Shown here piece by piece: positions 1 through 8,726 of a stretch of 64,000 nt of DNA; position 1 is the first letter of the stretch, and each line of letters opens with the position of its first letter. The position numbers were made by a program, and so were the translations under genes. Under the pieces are notes generated by a model that made no database searches, had not been told where the DNA came from, and saw nothing but the letters and a program-made list of their open reading frames with translations. This DNA comes from Desmonostoc vinosum HA7617-LM4 (lineage in GTDB: Bacteria; Cyanobacteriota; Cyanobacteriia; Cyanobacteriales; Nostocaceae), in the NCBI GenBank assembly GCA_019359515.1, contig JAHHHC010000020.1, positions 42,944 to 106,943 on the forward strand. Direction: 5' to 3'.

Positions 1-64
1 CTTCCAATGTCAGATGCTGACTTAAACCCTGCATTTGTCGCGCTAATTTTGTTAAATCAAGCAT
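1..64 (-). CDS. 5' end of a gene running off the window, possibly NurA-like nuclease
   Basis: On the minus strand an ATG at 64-62 opens a frame that stays open to the window edge, giving about 21 residues (MLDLTKLARQMQ, then GLSQHLTLE). The start is amphipathic and looks like real coding sequence. From memory it resembles the start of cyanobacterial NurA-domain proteins (5'-3' nuclease working with HerA in end resection), but 21 residues cannot prove this. No Shine-Dalgarno sequence is visible. The rest lies to the left of the window. Confidence 0.45.
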   Translation of the reverse strand, partial: MLDLTKLARQMQGLSQHLTLE

Positions 65-208
65 ATATTAAGAGTGGAAAAATTATGGTAACAGAGCGCA
101 GCCGAAGTATGGAATTCTGCAAAATTTTCAATCTTGGCATCTAAATCTCACGTCAAATCGCATAAGTTACTTTGAGCCTTTGCGCCTTTGCGTGAGATTA
201 TTCTTTAA

Positions 209-988
209 TTAATACCAAGCAGAGAAATCTTTAGCAAACTGAGACAGCGACAATAAATGAATTCGTTGGTCATTTTCGGCAGTTTTTCTTTCCGGCTGAT
301 TATTATAACCCCAATCTGCCAGAAAAAGCTCGACATCCTCAAGGTCTGTTTGTTGTTTGACCAATTGTAATGTCTTGAGTCTGTCTTCTACAAACCATAA
401 ATTAACTTTATCCCCTGTCTGCTTTAATTCTCGCAAAATTTCGTATTTAGGACGCTGAACCTCTTTGCCAAAAATCGCCCCTTCAGGTAGATTCACTCCT
501 TCTTGTTGCAACAACTGCTGTACAAAGCGTCCTTCTTTGGTAGTAACAATAAACAGCTTAATTTCATGAGCAACAGTCAGTTTAATTTTTTCCAATACCC
601 CCGGATAAAATCTATGCAAACTTAGCCAACCATCTAAATCTGTAGTGATCCATTCATCGCGTAGGTTATCGAGTTTCGTGCCAATTTCTTTAGCTTGTAG
701 CTGATTGCTGAGCAAAATTTTTGAGGTGATATCTCCCCAACTTTGCAAAATTTTTTCATCAGAAAATCTATCGATTAAAGCCTTAATTAAAACAGGCATT
801 TCCCAACCAGTTTCAATTACAGGTCTTAAGCGATAGAATCTTAAAGCCAAATCATCTGGTGGTGTATCGTTAGCAGGCGACCAAATCTCACAATAGGTGC
901 GCCATGCTACCTCAAAATACTCAATTAGTCCATCACAAATCACTCCATCAAAGTCTAAAGCTAAAATTGTGGGGCTACTTGCCATCAT
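209..988 (-). CDS. HAD-superfamily hydrolase-like protein
   Basis: The 259-residue protein begins with the HAD motif I ALDFDGVICDG, with nucleophile and acid/base aspartates at about residues 12 and 14. Motif II is probably the I-V-T-T segment near 148-151 (LFIVTTKEGR), the motif III lysine is in the RPKYEILREL region, and motif IV is FVEDRLKTL near 200. A long helical cap lies between motifs I and II. The family hydrolyses phosphate esters, but the substrate cannot be read from sequence. It is a cytosolic single-gene unit with no signal peptide, transcribed in the same direction as the partial gene to its left. The double Met start leaves either residue possible. Confidence 0.8.
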   Translation of the reverse strand: MMASSPTILALDFDGVICDGLIEYFEVAWRTYCEIWSPANDTPPDDLALRFYRLRPVIETGWEMPVLIKALIDRFSDEKILQSWGDITSKILLSNQLQAKEIGTKLDNLRDEWITTDLDGWLSLHRFYPGVLEKIKLTVAHEIKLFIVTTKEGRFVQQLLQQEGVNLPEGAIFGKEVQRPKYEILRELKQTGDKVNLWFVEDRLKTLQLVKQQTDLEDVELFLADWGYNNQPERKTAENDQRIHLLSLSQFAKDFSAWY

Positions 989-1066
989 TGTTTTGAGGAT
1001 TAAACTGCTGTTGTCAGCTTAACCGATTCTAAAATTATTTTTCTGTATCAATGATAATTAAGATCC

Positions 1067-1240
1067 CTAGACCTCTTGCAAAAGTCTTTCTTTGCGTTCT
1101 CTTCTCTGCGTCTGGGGCGCGGCAGTCGCTACAACGGGGGGAACCAAAGCAACGCGCTGCCTTGCCTCTGCGTGTTAGCGTTCGCGAAGCGTCTCTTAGA
1201 GAAGCGGGGCGTAGCCCAACAAAAAAATATTTATGCAAGA
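1067..1240. repeat. dispersed repeat with inverted ends (TCTTGCA...TGCAAGA)
   Basis: This non-coding block starts with GACCTCTTGCA and ends with TTATGCAAGA. Its interior carries GC-rich words typical of Nostoc spacers, including GGGGCGTAGCCC and GTTCGCGAAGCG. The inverted complement of its right part matches the block at 28817-28892, so it belongs to a dispersed family. Short open frames on both strands here have repeat-derived composition and are not considered genes. Confidence 0.65.
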
Positions 1241-1254
1241 AAACGCTGGTTTCT

Positions 1255-3954
1255 TCAACGGTTCTTTAAAGCTTGGTTGATTGCAGCTTCTTTCACTAGC
1301 TTTACAAAGTCTGCTGGAAAATCCTTATTCTTACTCAACTGCTCCCAACTCACTTCCTGTTGCAAATTATTTTTGTTCCCTTTGAGATTTAATATTCGGA
1401 TAGTATCCTGATTCATAAACTTTGTACGGATTTCTTCTTGAGCTTGTGGAATATCTGAGATTCCGCCTGATGCACTAGCTTGTAATTCTTTGGCTGTGTA
1501 TTCTTCTAATTTTTTGTCCAAATATTTTTTCAGTACATCATTGTAGACTTGTTGAACTGCATTATCTTTCTTATTTCCATTCAAGCCCATACTAGAGAAT
1601 ATAGTTTCTTGTTCCTCATTGCTTGCCCCTTCTACCAGAGTCAGAGTATTTCCGGCAAGTTCCTGCCTCGCCTGATTTTTCTTTTCTGTGGTCTTATTAG
1701 GATCAAATCCTTTAACTCCCTTGTCCCGCAATTTCTGCTTCAGTTTTCTTGTTCCCCATTGTCCAATTTGGAAGGCTCCAACACCTGCACCCATAGCAGT
1801 AGCAGCAATTAGTCCAGGTGGGCCAGCAGTGAACCCTACAATCCCAGCGGCTAGCGTTGTCTTACCAAGAACAGTATTTATGGCTGCACGCTTCATTTTC
1901 TTTTTCTGTATTTCTTTAAGTTGATCTAGTGTTTCTGTATCCCCCGTTATTCCACCTAGACCTTTATAGTTCTTATAACCCTTCTTAAATTTGTAACCCC
2001 CTTGGATAGCCTCTGCGGTACCAAATACCGAAGCAGCAGCAGGAGCAACTGCCCCTCCGGCAATTATTTTTACTGCTTCTGCCCCTACCTCACCACCAGC
2101 CTGTACTAAACTAGAAACATCTTTGGTAGCACCTGCTGCTGATTTTGTCAAGTCTGCAACGTTTTTAACACCCCTACCCATAGATTTGTGACCGCCAAAA
2201 TGCTCTCTTTGAGACGCTTTCAAACCAGCGTCAGTATAAGTAATCAGCTTGGGCACAGTTGTTAAAATGCTAGCTACTGCCTTACCACTATCAAAGGGTA
2301 TCGATGTACCTGCGATCGTACCCCCTTGTTTGACAGCTGCCAAAGCTCCCGAACCATGGGTAGAGTTCGGTACATTCTGATGGTGTTCGCCACCTTTTCG
2401 GGCTTGGGTTCCGACTAATCCAGTGTATGTAATAGCGGAAGTCATGTTACCTAAACCGTCAGATGCATTGGCAATTCTTTCCCTTTTTGGCTTCTTCTTA
2501 TCCCTCAATGCACTCTTGAATTTCTTGAAAGAATCTGAAAATAAGAGCAAACCACCAACAGCTTTGACATCATCCCTAGTCATACCAACTACAGCTGCAT
2601 CATTGCCAAACTTTTCAGTCTCGCCAGGGGGAAGGTTTAAGTAACTGTTTGGGTCTTTATCATTAGCGGGAAGATTCTGCCCCAAAACTTGATCGACATT
2701 TGTGTGGCTCGAATCCTGTCCCAGAATTTTGGTTTGATCTGAATAAGTCTCGTGCTGCTTTATCCCGTCTGCAACTTCCTTCCTTGGCTGTTTGGTATTC
2801 TCAAAAGGTCTATCGATTCTTTCTTTGACTTTTTCCCACCGTGTTGCTGGTTGCTGTGGTTGCTGCGTCCCTTGTGGCGGAATTCTCCCTTCCAATCCTG
2901 TAATTGCAGCTTGCCGTCGGTCAAGTTCATTTAACTCCTGAATGACTAAATCTACGAAAGCCGGCCGTTTCTGCTGCTGCAAGTCTGTAATTGCCTGCTG
3001 TCTTGCTGTATAGTCCATCGGTAGCAACCGTTGGGCCTCTTGTTGCGGTGTCAGTGGCATTGAAGGTATTGGTGGCTGCGGTTGTCGCCGAACTCCTCTT
3101 CTACTAGGCGGGCGCTGCGGTTGCTCTGACTCAGACACAGCTGCCAGATTCTCAAGTTCTGATTCTGGGGGCAGTTCGCTTTCAACCTCAGCTACCGATT
3201 GTTCAATATTTGCAAATATTTCCGCAAGAGGTGTATTATCTTCTTCTTGCTGCACGTCTGGGGAGTTAGTTTGCTTAGAAGAACCCTCTTGCGGATCTTC
3301 ATTAAGTAAATCTTCTGGAATCTCTTGCTGCTTACTTGAATTCTGAGATGATGCTTGAGTGTTAGTGGCAAACTCGGTCTCTTCTTGTTCCTGATATAAC
3401 ATCAGTATTTGTTCAGCGATGGGAGTGAGTAAACTGTCTTCGTCGGCTATTTCGACTAATTCTTCTGGACTGGCTTCTTCAGATACTTCTGCCAACATAT
3501 CAGTATAATACTCATCTAGAACTGCATCTATTGCAGCTCTATCTGCAAGATAAGCCGAATCATCCTCTTTCTTCCCAGATGGTTGATCTGCTCGCTGTTT
3601 TCCGTTACGTGTACGCTGCACAACGTTATCCTGAGCAGGCATACACTGCACTCTTGAATTTGCAGCCCCAGTTACTTGTGCTGATTCCCCCGGCGCTGCT
3701 TTAGCACCTAATATATCGGCAGCTGGCTTGGACTGAATCACCTGTGGGATTGCTGGATTCATCCCAGGAAATATGGGGATTTCAGCAAAGTTGAATGCTT
3801 TGTGTTTTGCTTTTTCTGGTGTGTGACTCAACTCCTGACCTTTGAAATCAGAGTTAGTGACAAAGGGACGCGATTTATTCTGAGGCTGGGTTGGTATGGC
3901 AGTATCTGAAATAGATTGATTGCTCAGAAATCTCTTCTTATGTAATGCTTTCAT
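1255..3954 (-). CDS. large modular protein, candidate eCIS cargo/effector
   Basis: The protein has 899 residues and its start is supported by AAGGAG about 8 bases upstream. Residues 1-120 are a disordered preface (FNFAEIPIFPG, VIQSKPAADILGAKAAPGES, NVVQRTRNGK) of the style found before DUF4157 modules of eCIS-associated proteins, though no DUF4157 HExxH motif is present. Residues 120-280 are very acidic and Glu/Gln-rich, 280-400 are Pro/Gln-rich, and 440-780 are Gly/Ala/Lys-rich with two hydrophobic stretches (about 645-675 and 725-755) that could be membrane-active. The C-terminus is helical and charged. It lies 177 bases downstream of the AAA+ gene on the same strand, and the pairing suggests a secreted or loaded protein handled by that ATPase. 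Function is unknown; the cargo idea is inference. Confidence 0.7.
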   Translation of the reverse strand: MKALHKKRFLSNQSISDTAIPTQPQNKSRPFVTNSDFKGQELSHTPEKAKHKAFNFAEIPIFPGMNPAIPQVIQSKPAADILGAKAAPGESAQVTGAANSRVQCMPAQDNVVQRTRNGKQRADQPSGKKEDDSAYLADRAAIDAVLDEYYTDMLAEVSEEASPEELVEIADEDSLLTPIAEQILMLYQEQEETEFATNTQASSQNSSKQQEIPEDLLNEDPQEGSSKQTNSPDVQQEEDNTPLAEIFANIEQSVAEVESELPPESELENLAAVSESEQPQRPPSRRGVRRQPQPPIPSMPLTPQQEAQRLLPMDYTARQQAITDLQQQKRPAFVDLVIQELNELDRRQAAITGLEGRIPPQGTQQPQQPATRWEKVKERIDRPFENTKQPRKEVADGIKQHETYSDQTKILGQDSSHTNVDQVLGQNLPANDKDPNSYLNLPPGETEKFGNDAAVVGMTRDDVKAVGGLLLFSDSFKKFKSALRDKKKPKRERIANASDGLGNMTSAITYTGLVGTQARKGGEHHQNVPNSTHGSGALAAVKQGGTIAGTSIPFDSGKAVASILTTVPKLITYTDAGLKASQREHFGGHKSMGRGVKNVADLTKSAAGATKDVSSLVQAGGEVGAEAVKIIAGGAVAPAAASVFGTAEAIQGGYKFKKGYKNYKGLGGITGDTETLDQLKEIQKKKMKRAAINTVLGKTTLAAGIVGFTAGPPGLIAATAMGAGVGAFQIGQWGTRKLKQKLRDKGVKGFDPNKTTEKKNQARQELAGNTLTLVEGASNEEQETIFSSMGLNGNKKDNAVQQVYNDVLKKYLDKKLEEYTAKELQASASGGISDIPQAQEEIRTKFMNQDTIRILNLKGNKNNLQQEVSWEQLSKNKDFPADFVKLVKEAAINQALKNR

Positions 3955-3990
3955 TTCCAGTTCTCCTTAAATGCTGCTTACCAACGGTTA

Positions 3991-4106
3991 AATAATTCGT
4001 AATGACGCGACGCTCCTGTGTCGCTAACGCTGACGCTCGTACCTCGCTACCGCTTCGCTAACGCTATCGAGGACTCGCTAACGCTACGCTAACGTAATTC
4101 GTAATT
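3991..4106. repeat. short tandem repeat block built on CGCTAACG
   Basis: The spacer between the AAA+ gene and the 899-residue gene contains repeated CGCTAACGCT/CTCGCTAACG words flanked on both sides by TAATTCGTAAT. It resembles the short-tandem-repeat spacers of heterocystous cyanobacteria. It may separate the two genes transcriptionally or act as a processing site, but no terminator-like U-tract is visible. Confidence 0.7.
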
Positions 4107-4131
4107 AAAATTGTCAAAAACCAATTCAAGT

Positions 4132-6231
4132 CTAGATTTTGAACCAATTACTGATTTCTGTGTCAGTAAGCGATCGCTCCAGTTTGGTGTATTCATTTTT
4201 GGTAGCCTGTAAAATATGTTGCATCCCTAATGGCTCATCTGCATCTGCGGCGATAAAAGCTGCATTCAAAGCAATATTACGAATATGACCTCCTGTGACA
4301 CTTAGTTGAGCTAGCTTAGCGAAGTCTAGCCCTTGAGTTGGTGTTTGAGTTGGGAAAACACGCTGCCAAATCTCTGCTCTTTGGTTGGCATCTGGAAATG
4401 GAAATTGCACAACAAAGCGCAGACGGCGCAAGAAAGCTTGATCAATTGAACTTTTCAAGTTAGTAGTTAAAATTGCCAGACCACGGTAAGACTCTATCCG
4501 CTGTAACAAGTAACTTACCTCCATGTTTGCATAGCGATCGTGGCTATCTTTCACTTCTGATCGTTTGCCAAATAGGGCATCTGCTTCATCAAATAATAAA
4601 ACAACGCCACCTGTTTCTGCTGCGTCGAATACTCGTCGCAGATTTTTCTCGGTTTCGCCAATATATTTATTCACAATTGAACTGAGATCGATGCGATAAA
4701 GATCTAACTGCAACTCTTTAGCGATTAATTCAGCTGCTGTTGTCTTACCTGTACCACTAGCACCTGAGAATAAGGCACTGATGCCTAGCCCTCGCCCACT
4801 TTTGTTTCCAAATCCCCAACTCCTATACACCTTTGTCCGTTGTGCTACATGAGTGACAATTTCATGCAGGATTTGCCGTTCTTTGTTTGGTAGTACTAAG
4901 TCATCCCAACTGGTAGATGATTCAATTCGTTGAGCTAATTCATCTAGACGCGGACGTGCTTGGTGGCGGCAAATGTTCCAAAGGTGCAAATGGCGGGAAG
5001 TGGTAGGTGTATCTTGTTGTGTTTCTCTGTCTGTTTGCCCCTCGATTTTTTTGACTAGGCTTTTGACTCTTAAAGAAGCAGTTTCAATATCTGTGGGGCT
5101 GAAACTGAAATGGGATACCAAAGTTTCTACATATCCTTGAAAGCTGGGTGCTATGTTCCCTAAAGCATTTTGCCAAATTAACTGCTGTTCTTCAAATGTG
5201 GGTTGATGTATGTCAAAAGTAATTAAGGGACGCTGCCTTTGACGGCGGCGATCGCGACTAGTAATAATTAAAGGACAATTAATACTTTCGATGAAACGAG
5301 TAATCGCACTCTCTCGGCTGGCTTCAATGCTTTCTAACTCATCACAATCTAGCAGCAGCACGCGATCGCTTAACATCCATTCCCGCTCACACAAACACTT
5401 AATCAGGTTCATTTGATTGGTGTTGGTAGGAATTGCTTCTGCGGAAATAGCGTATAAGCTTAACTCTAAGGGGGCACAAGCAGCAGAGGCGATCGCTAGT
5501 TTACTCGCCACTTCTGTTCCACATAACTGTAAAACTGGTAATAATTCTGTCTCATTTAATGCCTGCAACCAAGTATCTACTAGCTGCTGTGCTACATGTT
5601 GATGAGACGATACCAAATAAGTCGTCTCTGGCATTGGTAACTCAATTTCTGTCAAGCGCTCATCCAAATGTTGCACTCCCATCAGATGGTGCAATATTCG
5701 TTCATCAATTCGCAATGGACTGGTGGTAAGAGTATTTCCTGCACCAACTTCAATTAGTCGCCATCTACGCAAAGGAGCATTAGGCATTAACGCACTCCAA
5801 TGCGGTTCGGGTAACACTTCTAAAGCTAGATTAAAAGTAGGATCATCTTGTTGATGAGCGTCTTGAGCCTTGACAAACAGTGACGACCAACTATAATCCA
5901 ATTCTTTACCTGCACACAATAGCAATACATTGCGCTCAAACACAGACAAATCGAAGATATCGCACAACTGGTCTAATGCAAATGATGATTCACTGGACTT
6001 AGTTGTCAGATAGTAAAATTTTTCCCTCTCTTCTCCAAAGTTTTCTGAATCAGCTTTTAATCCTCTGCTTTCTTTTGAGCGCTCCATTTTCCCATGATTC
6101 GCAGTCTCTTCCACTTGATAAATATAATGTTGTAAAGCTTCTCCTATGTGGCTAATTGCTCTCATTAGATAAGCTTGATTTGCTTCAAGCCAATTGCTAT
6201 TTATTGTGGGGATTGATAAGTAGGCAGACAT
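4132..6231 (-). CDS. AAA+ ATPase of the eCIS-associated type
   Basis: The protein has 699 residues. The N-terminal 440 residues are a poorly conserved helical region with a degenerate ATPase-like fold (YLVSSHQHVA, LLLDCDELES, IITSRDRRRQ). The C-terminal AAA+ domain has Walker A GASGTGKTT with Lys496, Walker B LLFDEADALFG at about 544-554, sensor 1 in ILTTNLKSSID and an arginine pair in AFLRRLRF. This two-part layout matches the ATPase (Afp15/Pvc15-like) that accompanies extracellular contractile injection systems and is thought to act in particle assembly or cargo handling. It is probably the first gene of a unit with the 899-residue gene. No sheath, tube or baseplate genes lie in the window, so a particle locus would have to be elsewhere. 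No Shine-Dalgarno is evident. Confidence 0.8.
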   Translation of the reverse strand: MSAYLSIPTINSNWLEANQAYLMRAISHIGEALQHYIYQVEETANHGKMERSKESRGLKADSENFGEEREKFYYLTTKSSESSFALDQLCDIFDLSVFERNVLLLCAGKELDYSWSSLFVKAQDAHQQDDPTFNLALEVLPEPHWSALMPNAPLRRWRLIEVGAGNTLTTSPLRIDERILHHLMGVQHLDERLTEIELPMPETTYLVSSHQHVAQQLVDTWLQALNETELLPVLQLCGTEVASKLAIASAACAPLELSLYAISAEAIPTNTNQMNLIKCLCEREWMLSDRVLLLDCDELESIEASRESAITRFIESINCPLIITSRDRRRQRQRPLITFDIHQPTFEEQQLIWQNALGNIAPSFQGYVETLVSHFSFSPTDIETASLRVKSLVKKIEGQTDRETQQDTPTTSRHLHLWNICRHQARPRLDELAQRIESSTSWDDLVLPNKERQILHEIVTHVAQRTKVYRSWGFGNKSGRGLGISALFSGASGTGKTTAAELIAKELQLDLYRIDLSSIVNKYIGETEKNLRRVFDAAETGGVVLLFDEADALFGKRSEVKDSHDRYANMEVSYLLQRIESYRGLAILTTNLKSSIDQAFLRRLRFVVQFPFPDANQRAEIWQRVFPTQTPTQGLDFAKLAQLSVTGGHIRNIALNAAFIAADADEPLGMQHILQATKNEYTKLERSLTDTEISNWFKI

Positions 6232-6601
6232 AACTAAAAATATCTGTGTAAAACTCGATTCTTATCGCAATCCTGACATCACTAAATCTACAATAATTTA
6301 GTTGATCTATCTACCTTATTCTATGCACATTCAAGTTTTTACAACATAAAAATGGCTTGTTTTTATAGGTAATTAATCCTCATGAGAAACTTTCCTAAGT
6401 CATACCCAAGCAATTAATTAAGGTAAGGATTCAGATACCAGAGTATTGACAAAGAAGACACTTGAGGAGGAGTATCACAAATATAAACCAAAACCTGCCT
6501 CAAGAGTTAGCTTGAGAAAGCTTGAACCAGTGATCGAAGGAAGAATTAATAAAGATAATTATTGAGCAGAATTCTCATTATTGGGAGTATGGTTAAAAAT
6601 T

Positions 6602-6804
6602 TCATCTCAAACTGTACATGAGAGTGAAATTATCAGATGGCATATCGACTTTTTCTTTCAGAACCAACCCGTACTTCTGTGCTGCCTTAGTAATGTCTCG
6701 GGAAATTTTTTCATTTCTAAATTGATTGTAACCCAATCAATTTGGCTGAAAGGAACAGATACTTGATACTCAGCGTATACGAATACTCGACTCACGGCTA
6801 GTTC
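6602..6804 (-). pseudogene. fused remnants of two decayed genes
   Basis: On the minus strand one frame reads SRVFVYAEYQVSVPF, SQIDWVTINLEMKKF and then meets a stop. A second frame takes over at about 6716 and reads DITKAAQKYGLVLKEKVDMP, then SDNFTLMYSLR and a stop at 6602. The first part resembles the start of small YdhR-like putative monooxygenases. The second resembles the C-terminus of DUF938 SAM-dependent methyltransferases, which end in a VxMPANN-like motif. Neither has its full domain, so these are most likely two truncated genes joined by deletion. Family names are from memory and tentative. Confidence 0.4.
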
Positions 6805-7130
6805 TCACCTGATTATAATATTTATAAAATTATTTTCTCCTAGATACGAATTTTAAATCATTCGTTAACAAAATATCAGCTAAAATCCAAAACTAAATAT
6901 TTAATTTATTTATATATCTAAATAAGTTTATTGATTCATACATTCAGCTATTTGTCAAATATTTTTAACGAAATCACTTGTAAGTTAAGATTTGTTTCTA
7001 AATGGCTTTTTTATTATTTTCAATTCATCCTACGAGAATCTTAAACTTTTGTTCATCATAACTTAATGTTCTATTAATTAAATATGTTTTGTTGACTCAT
7101 ATAAAAGTAAAAACTTAAAAGGTATTTGAG

Positions 7131-7173
7131 AACTAAGCTCCCCGACTTATTTTAGAAGTCGGGGAGCTTAGTT
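7131..7173. repeat. perfect 18-bp palindrome (IS200/IS605-like end or terminator)
   Basis: The arms 7131-7148 and 7156-7173 are exact reverse complements around a 7-base loop, with a core of GCTCCCCGACTT/AAGTCGGGGAGC. The core resembles the CTCCCCGACC hairpin beside the TnpB gene at the right end of this window, so it may be an orphan transposon end. It lies 65 bases past the stop of the deaminase gene and could also terminate that transcript, though no strong U-tract follows in that direction. Confidence 0.65.
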
Positions 7174-7238
7174 AATTAAGTCACATACAACAGCAATAAA
7201 AGCGATCGCTAAAAATAGTTCTGGCTGAGTCGTCCTAT

Positions 7239-7670
7239 TTATCCAAGTTTAAATAATTCTAAACACTCATTTTTTAATACACCCTTTGTTACCTTGATGC
7301 TTTTAAATGATTTAGCAATAATTTCTTCACAAGAGATATTAATTTGTGACTGATTTACCAAAATTAAATCTTGAATTGAAGCACCATATATAATTTCTGA
7401 TATTCCAGTCCAAACACAAGCAGTTGCACACATCGGACAAGGTTCGCCAGTAGTATATATGTTATAACCTTCTAAAGAAGGGTTTTTAAGTTTAGCAGCT
7501 AAACCGCGAATAACGTTAATTTCTGCATGAGCAGATGGATCGTTGTCTCTTTTGACAGTGTTATGAGCGACAGCAACAACTTCGTTATCTTTAACAATAA
7601 CCGCTCCATAAGGAGCATCGCCTTTTTTTGCTTCTGCTAGTGCTAAGCGCATAAAATATTCTTGATTCAT
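7239..7670 (-). CDS. nucleoside/nucleobase deaminase (cytidine deaminase-like zinc enzyme)
   Basis: The 143-residue protein has the complete zinc deaminase signature: HAE at 48-50 (zinc His and catalytic Glu) and PCPMC at 77-81 (two zinc cysteines). The N-terminal LALAEAKKGDAPYGAVIVKD is typical of the guanine deaminase/tRNA adenosine deaminase branch. The length and the C-terminus favour a guanine deaminase-like enzyme over TadA, but riboflavin-type or other nucleobase deaminases cannot be excluded. It is cytosolic and stands alone, with a hairpin downstream. Start at ATG 7670; no clear Shine-Dalgarno. Confidence 0.85.
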   Translation of the reverse strand: MNQEYFMRLALAEAKKGDAPYGAVIVKDNEVVAVAHNTVKRDNDPSAHAEINVIRGLAAKLKNPSLEGYNIYTTGEPCPMCATACVWTGISEIIYGASIQDLILVNQSQINISCEEIIAKSFKSIKVTKGVLKNECLELFKLG

Positions 7671-7856
7671 ATTTACTATGACCGAAAAATGATAATAGTT
7701 TACAATACCCTATTAGTAAAACAACTTCAATAAACTAGCTAAAATAGTTGAGAAATATAGTATTGCTAAATCATTCATGAAATTCCTCTGTTGGCATCCT
7801 TGGCAATTCGTTAAAAGAACTAAGTTTTTACAATTCAGATAGGATTGCTGTAAAGT

Positions 7857-8654
7857 ATGTTATTAAGCAAAGAAAAAACAGAATTTTATCTCAAAGACCT
7901 AGAAACACCGATAGGAAAAGTAATTAATTTAACTCTTGGAGCTTTGGTTATCGTATCGTCAGGAATTTTTGTCGCCGAAACTTATGAGATTCCTGATTAT
8001 TTACGGTTACAGTTAAATTTAGTTGATACGATTATTGTCGTCATTTTTGCAATAGAATATGCTTTGCGCTTATGGAGTACAGAAAACAAAATCGCGTATA
8101 TTTTTAGTTTTTACGCAATTATTGATTTAATAGCAATCTTACCCTTCTTTTTGGGTGCAGTAGATATTAGATTTATCCGCTTGCTGCGATGGTTTCGGAT
8201 TTTGCGTTTAATTAGATTTATAGATAGAAAATTTTTATTTGCCAGTGTCAGTACTGAAGATGGGGTAATTTTCGCCAGAATATTGTTTACATTATTTGCA
8301 ATTGTTTTTGTTTATTCTGGCTTAATTTATCAAGTTGAGCATCCAGTCAATCCTCAAGTTTTCGATACATTTTTGGATGCATTTTATTTCTCAGTTGTCA
8401 CAATGACAACTGTAGGTTTTGGCGATGTTACTCCGATTTCGGAATTAGGTCGATTACTAACAGTATTGATGATTTTGACAGGTGTTGCACTGATTCCTTG
8501 GCAAGTAGGGGATTTAATTAAGCGATTGGTAAAAACTGCTAACCAAGTAGAAATAGTCTGTTCCGGGTGCGGTTTGATTTTCCACGATGTTGATGCTGGT
8601 TTTTGTAAAAGATGTGGGACTAAGTTGCCAACTCATAAAAGCCCTCGTGGGTAA
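7857..8654 (+). CDS. voltage-gated-type potassium channel with C-terminal zinc ribbon
   Basis: The 265-residue membrane protein has a voltage-sensor-like block (four helices between about 22 and 125), with an arginine-rich S4 segment at 105-124 carrying arginines every third residue. A pore module follows, with selectivity filter TVGFGD at 185-190 between two helices. GFGD in place of GYGD is an accepted K+ filter variant. The tail holds four cysteines, C235/C238 and C250/C253, spaced as a zinc ribbon. Such channels conduct K+ across the plasma or thylakoid membrane; the zinc ribbon may be an assembly or gating module. No cyclic-nucleotide or RCK domain is present. Confidence 0.88.
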   Translation: MLLSKEKTEFYLKDLETPIGKVINLTLGALVIVSSGIFVAETYEIPDYLRLQLNLVDTIIVVIFAIEYALRLWSTENKIAYIFSFYAIIDLIAILPFFLGAVDIRFIRLLRWFRILRLIRFIDRKFLFASVSTEDGVIFARILFTLFAIVFVYSGLIYQVEHPVNPQVFDTFLDAFYFSVVTMTTVGFGDVTPISELGRLLTVLMILTGVALIPWQVGDLIKRLVKTANQVEIVCSGCGLIFHDVDAGFCKRCGTKLPTHKSPRG

Positions 8655-8726
8655 TTTTGCAATTAAAGAGTAGTCAAATACACAAATATCCGCTATATTC
8701 CCCTCAGCACCGTTTGAAAGAAATTT

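Larger units (their letters stand above)
6232..7238. other. AT-rich intergenic region with gene remnants
   Basis: About 1 kb without an intact gene. At 6445-6567 (+) a frame without an ATG encodes a Lys/Glu-rich stretch (EEEYHKYKPKPASRVSLRKL) that could be a decayed transposase or DNA-binding fragment. At 6602-6804 (-) there is a frameshifted remnant, listed separately. From 6820 to 7130 the DNA is more than 75 % A+T with no coding signal, and 7131-7173 is a perfect hairpin. The region looks like a decay zone upstream of the AAA+ gene. Confidence 0.6.

Noticed and set aside
1035..1411. Three overlapping open frames on both strands at the left end
   Set aside because: They are translations of a dispersed repeat with no ribosome sites and atypical Arg/Ser-rich composition.
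6581..6766. 61-codon plus-strand frame
   Set aside because: It is antisense to the frameshifted remnant and has no protein-like pattern.
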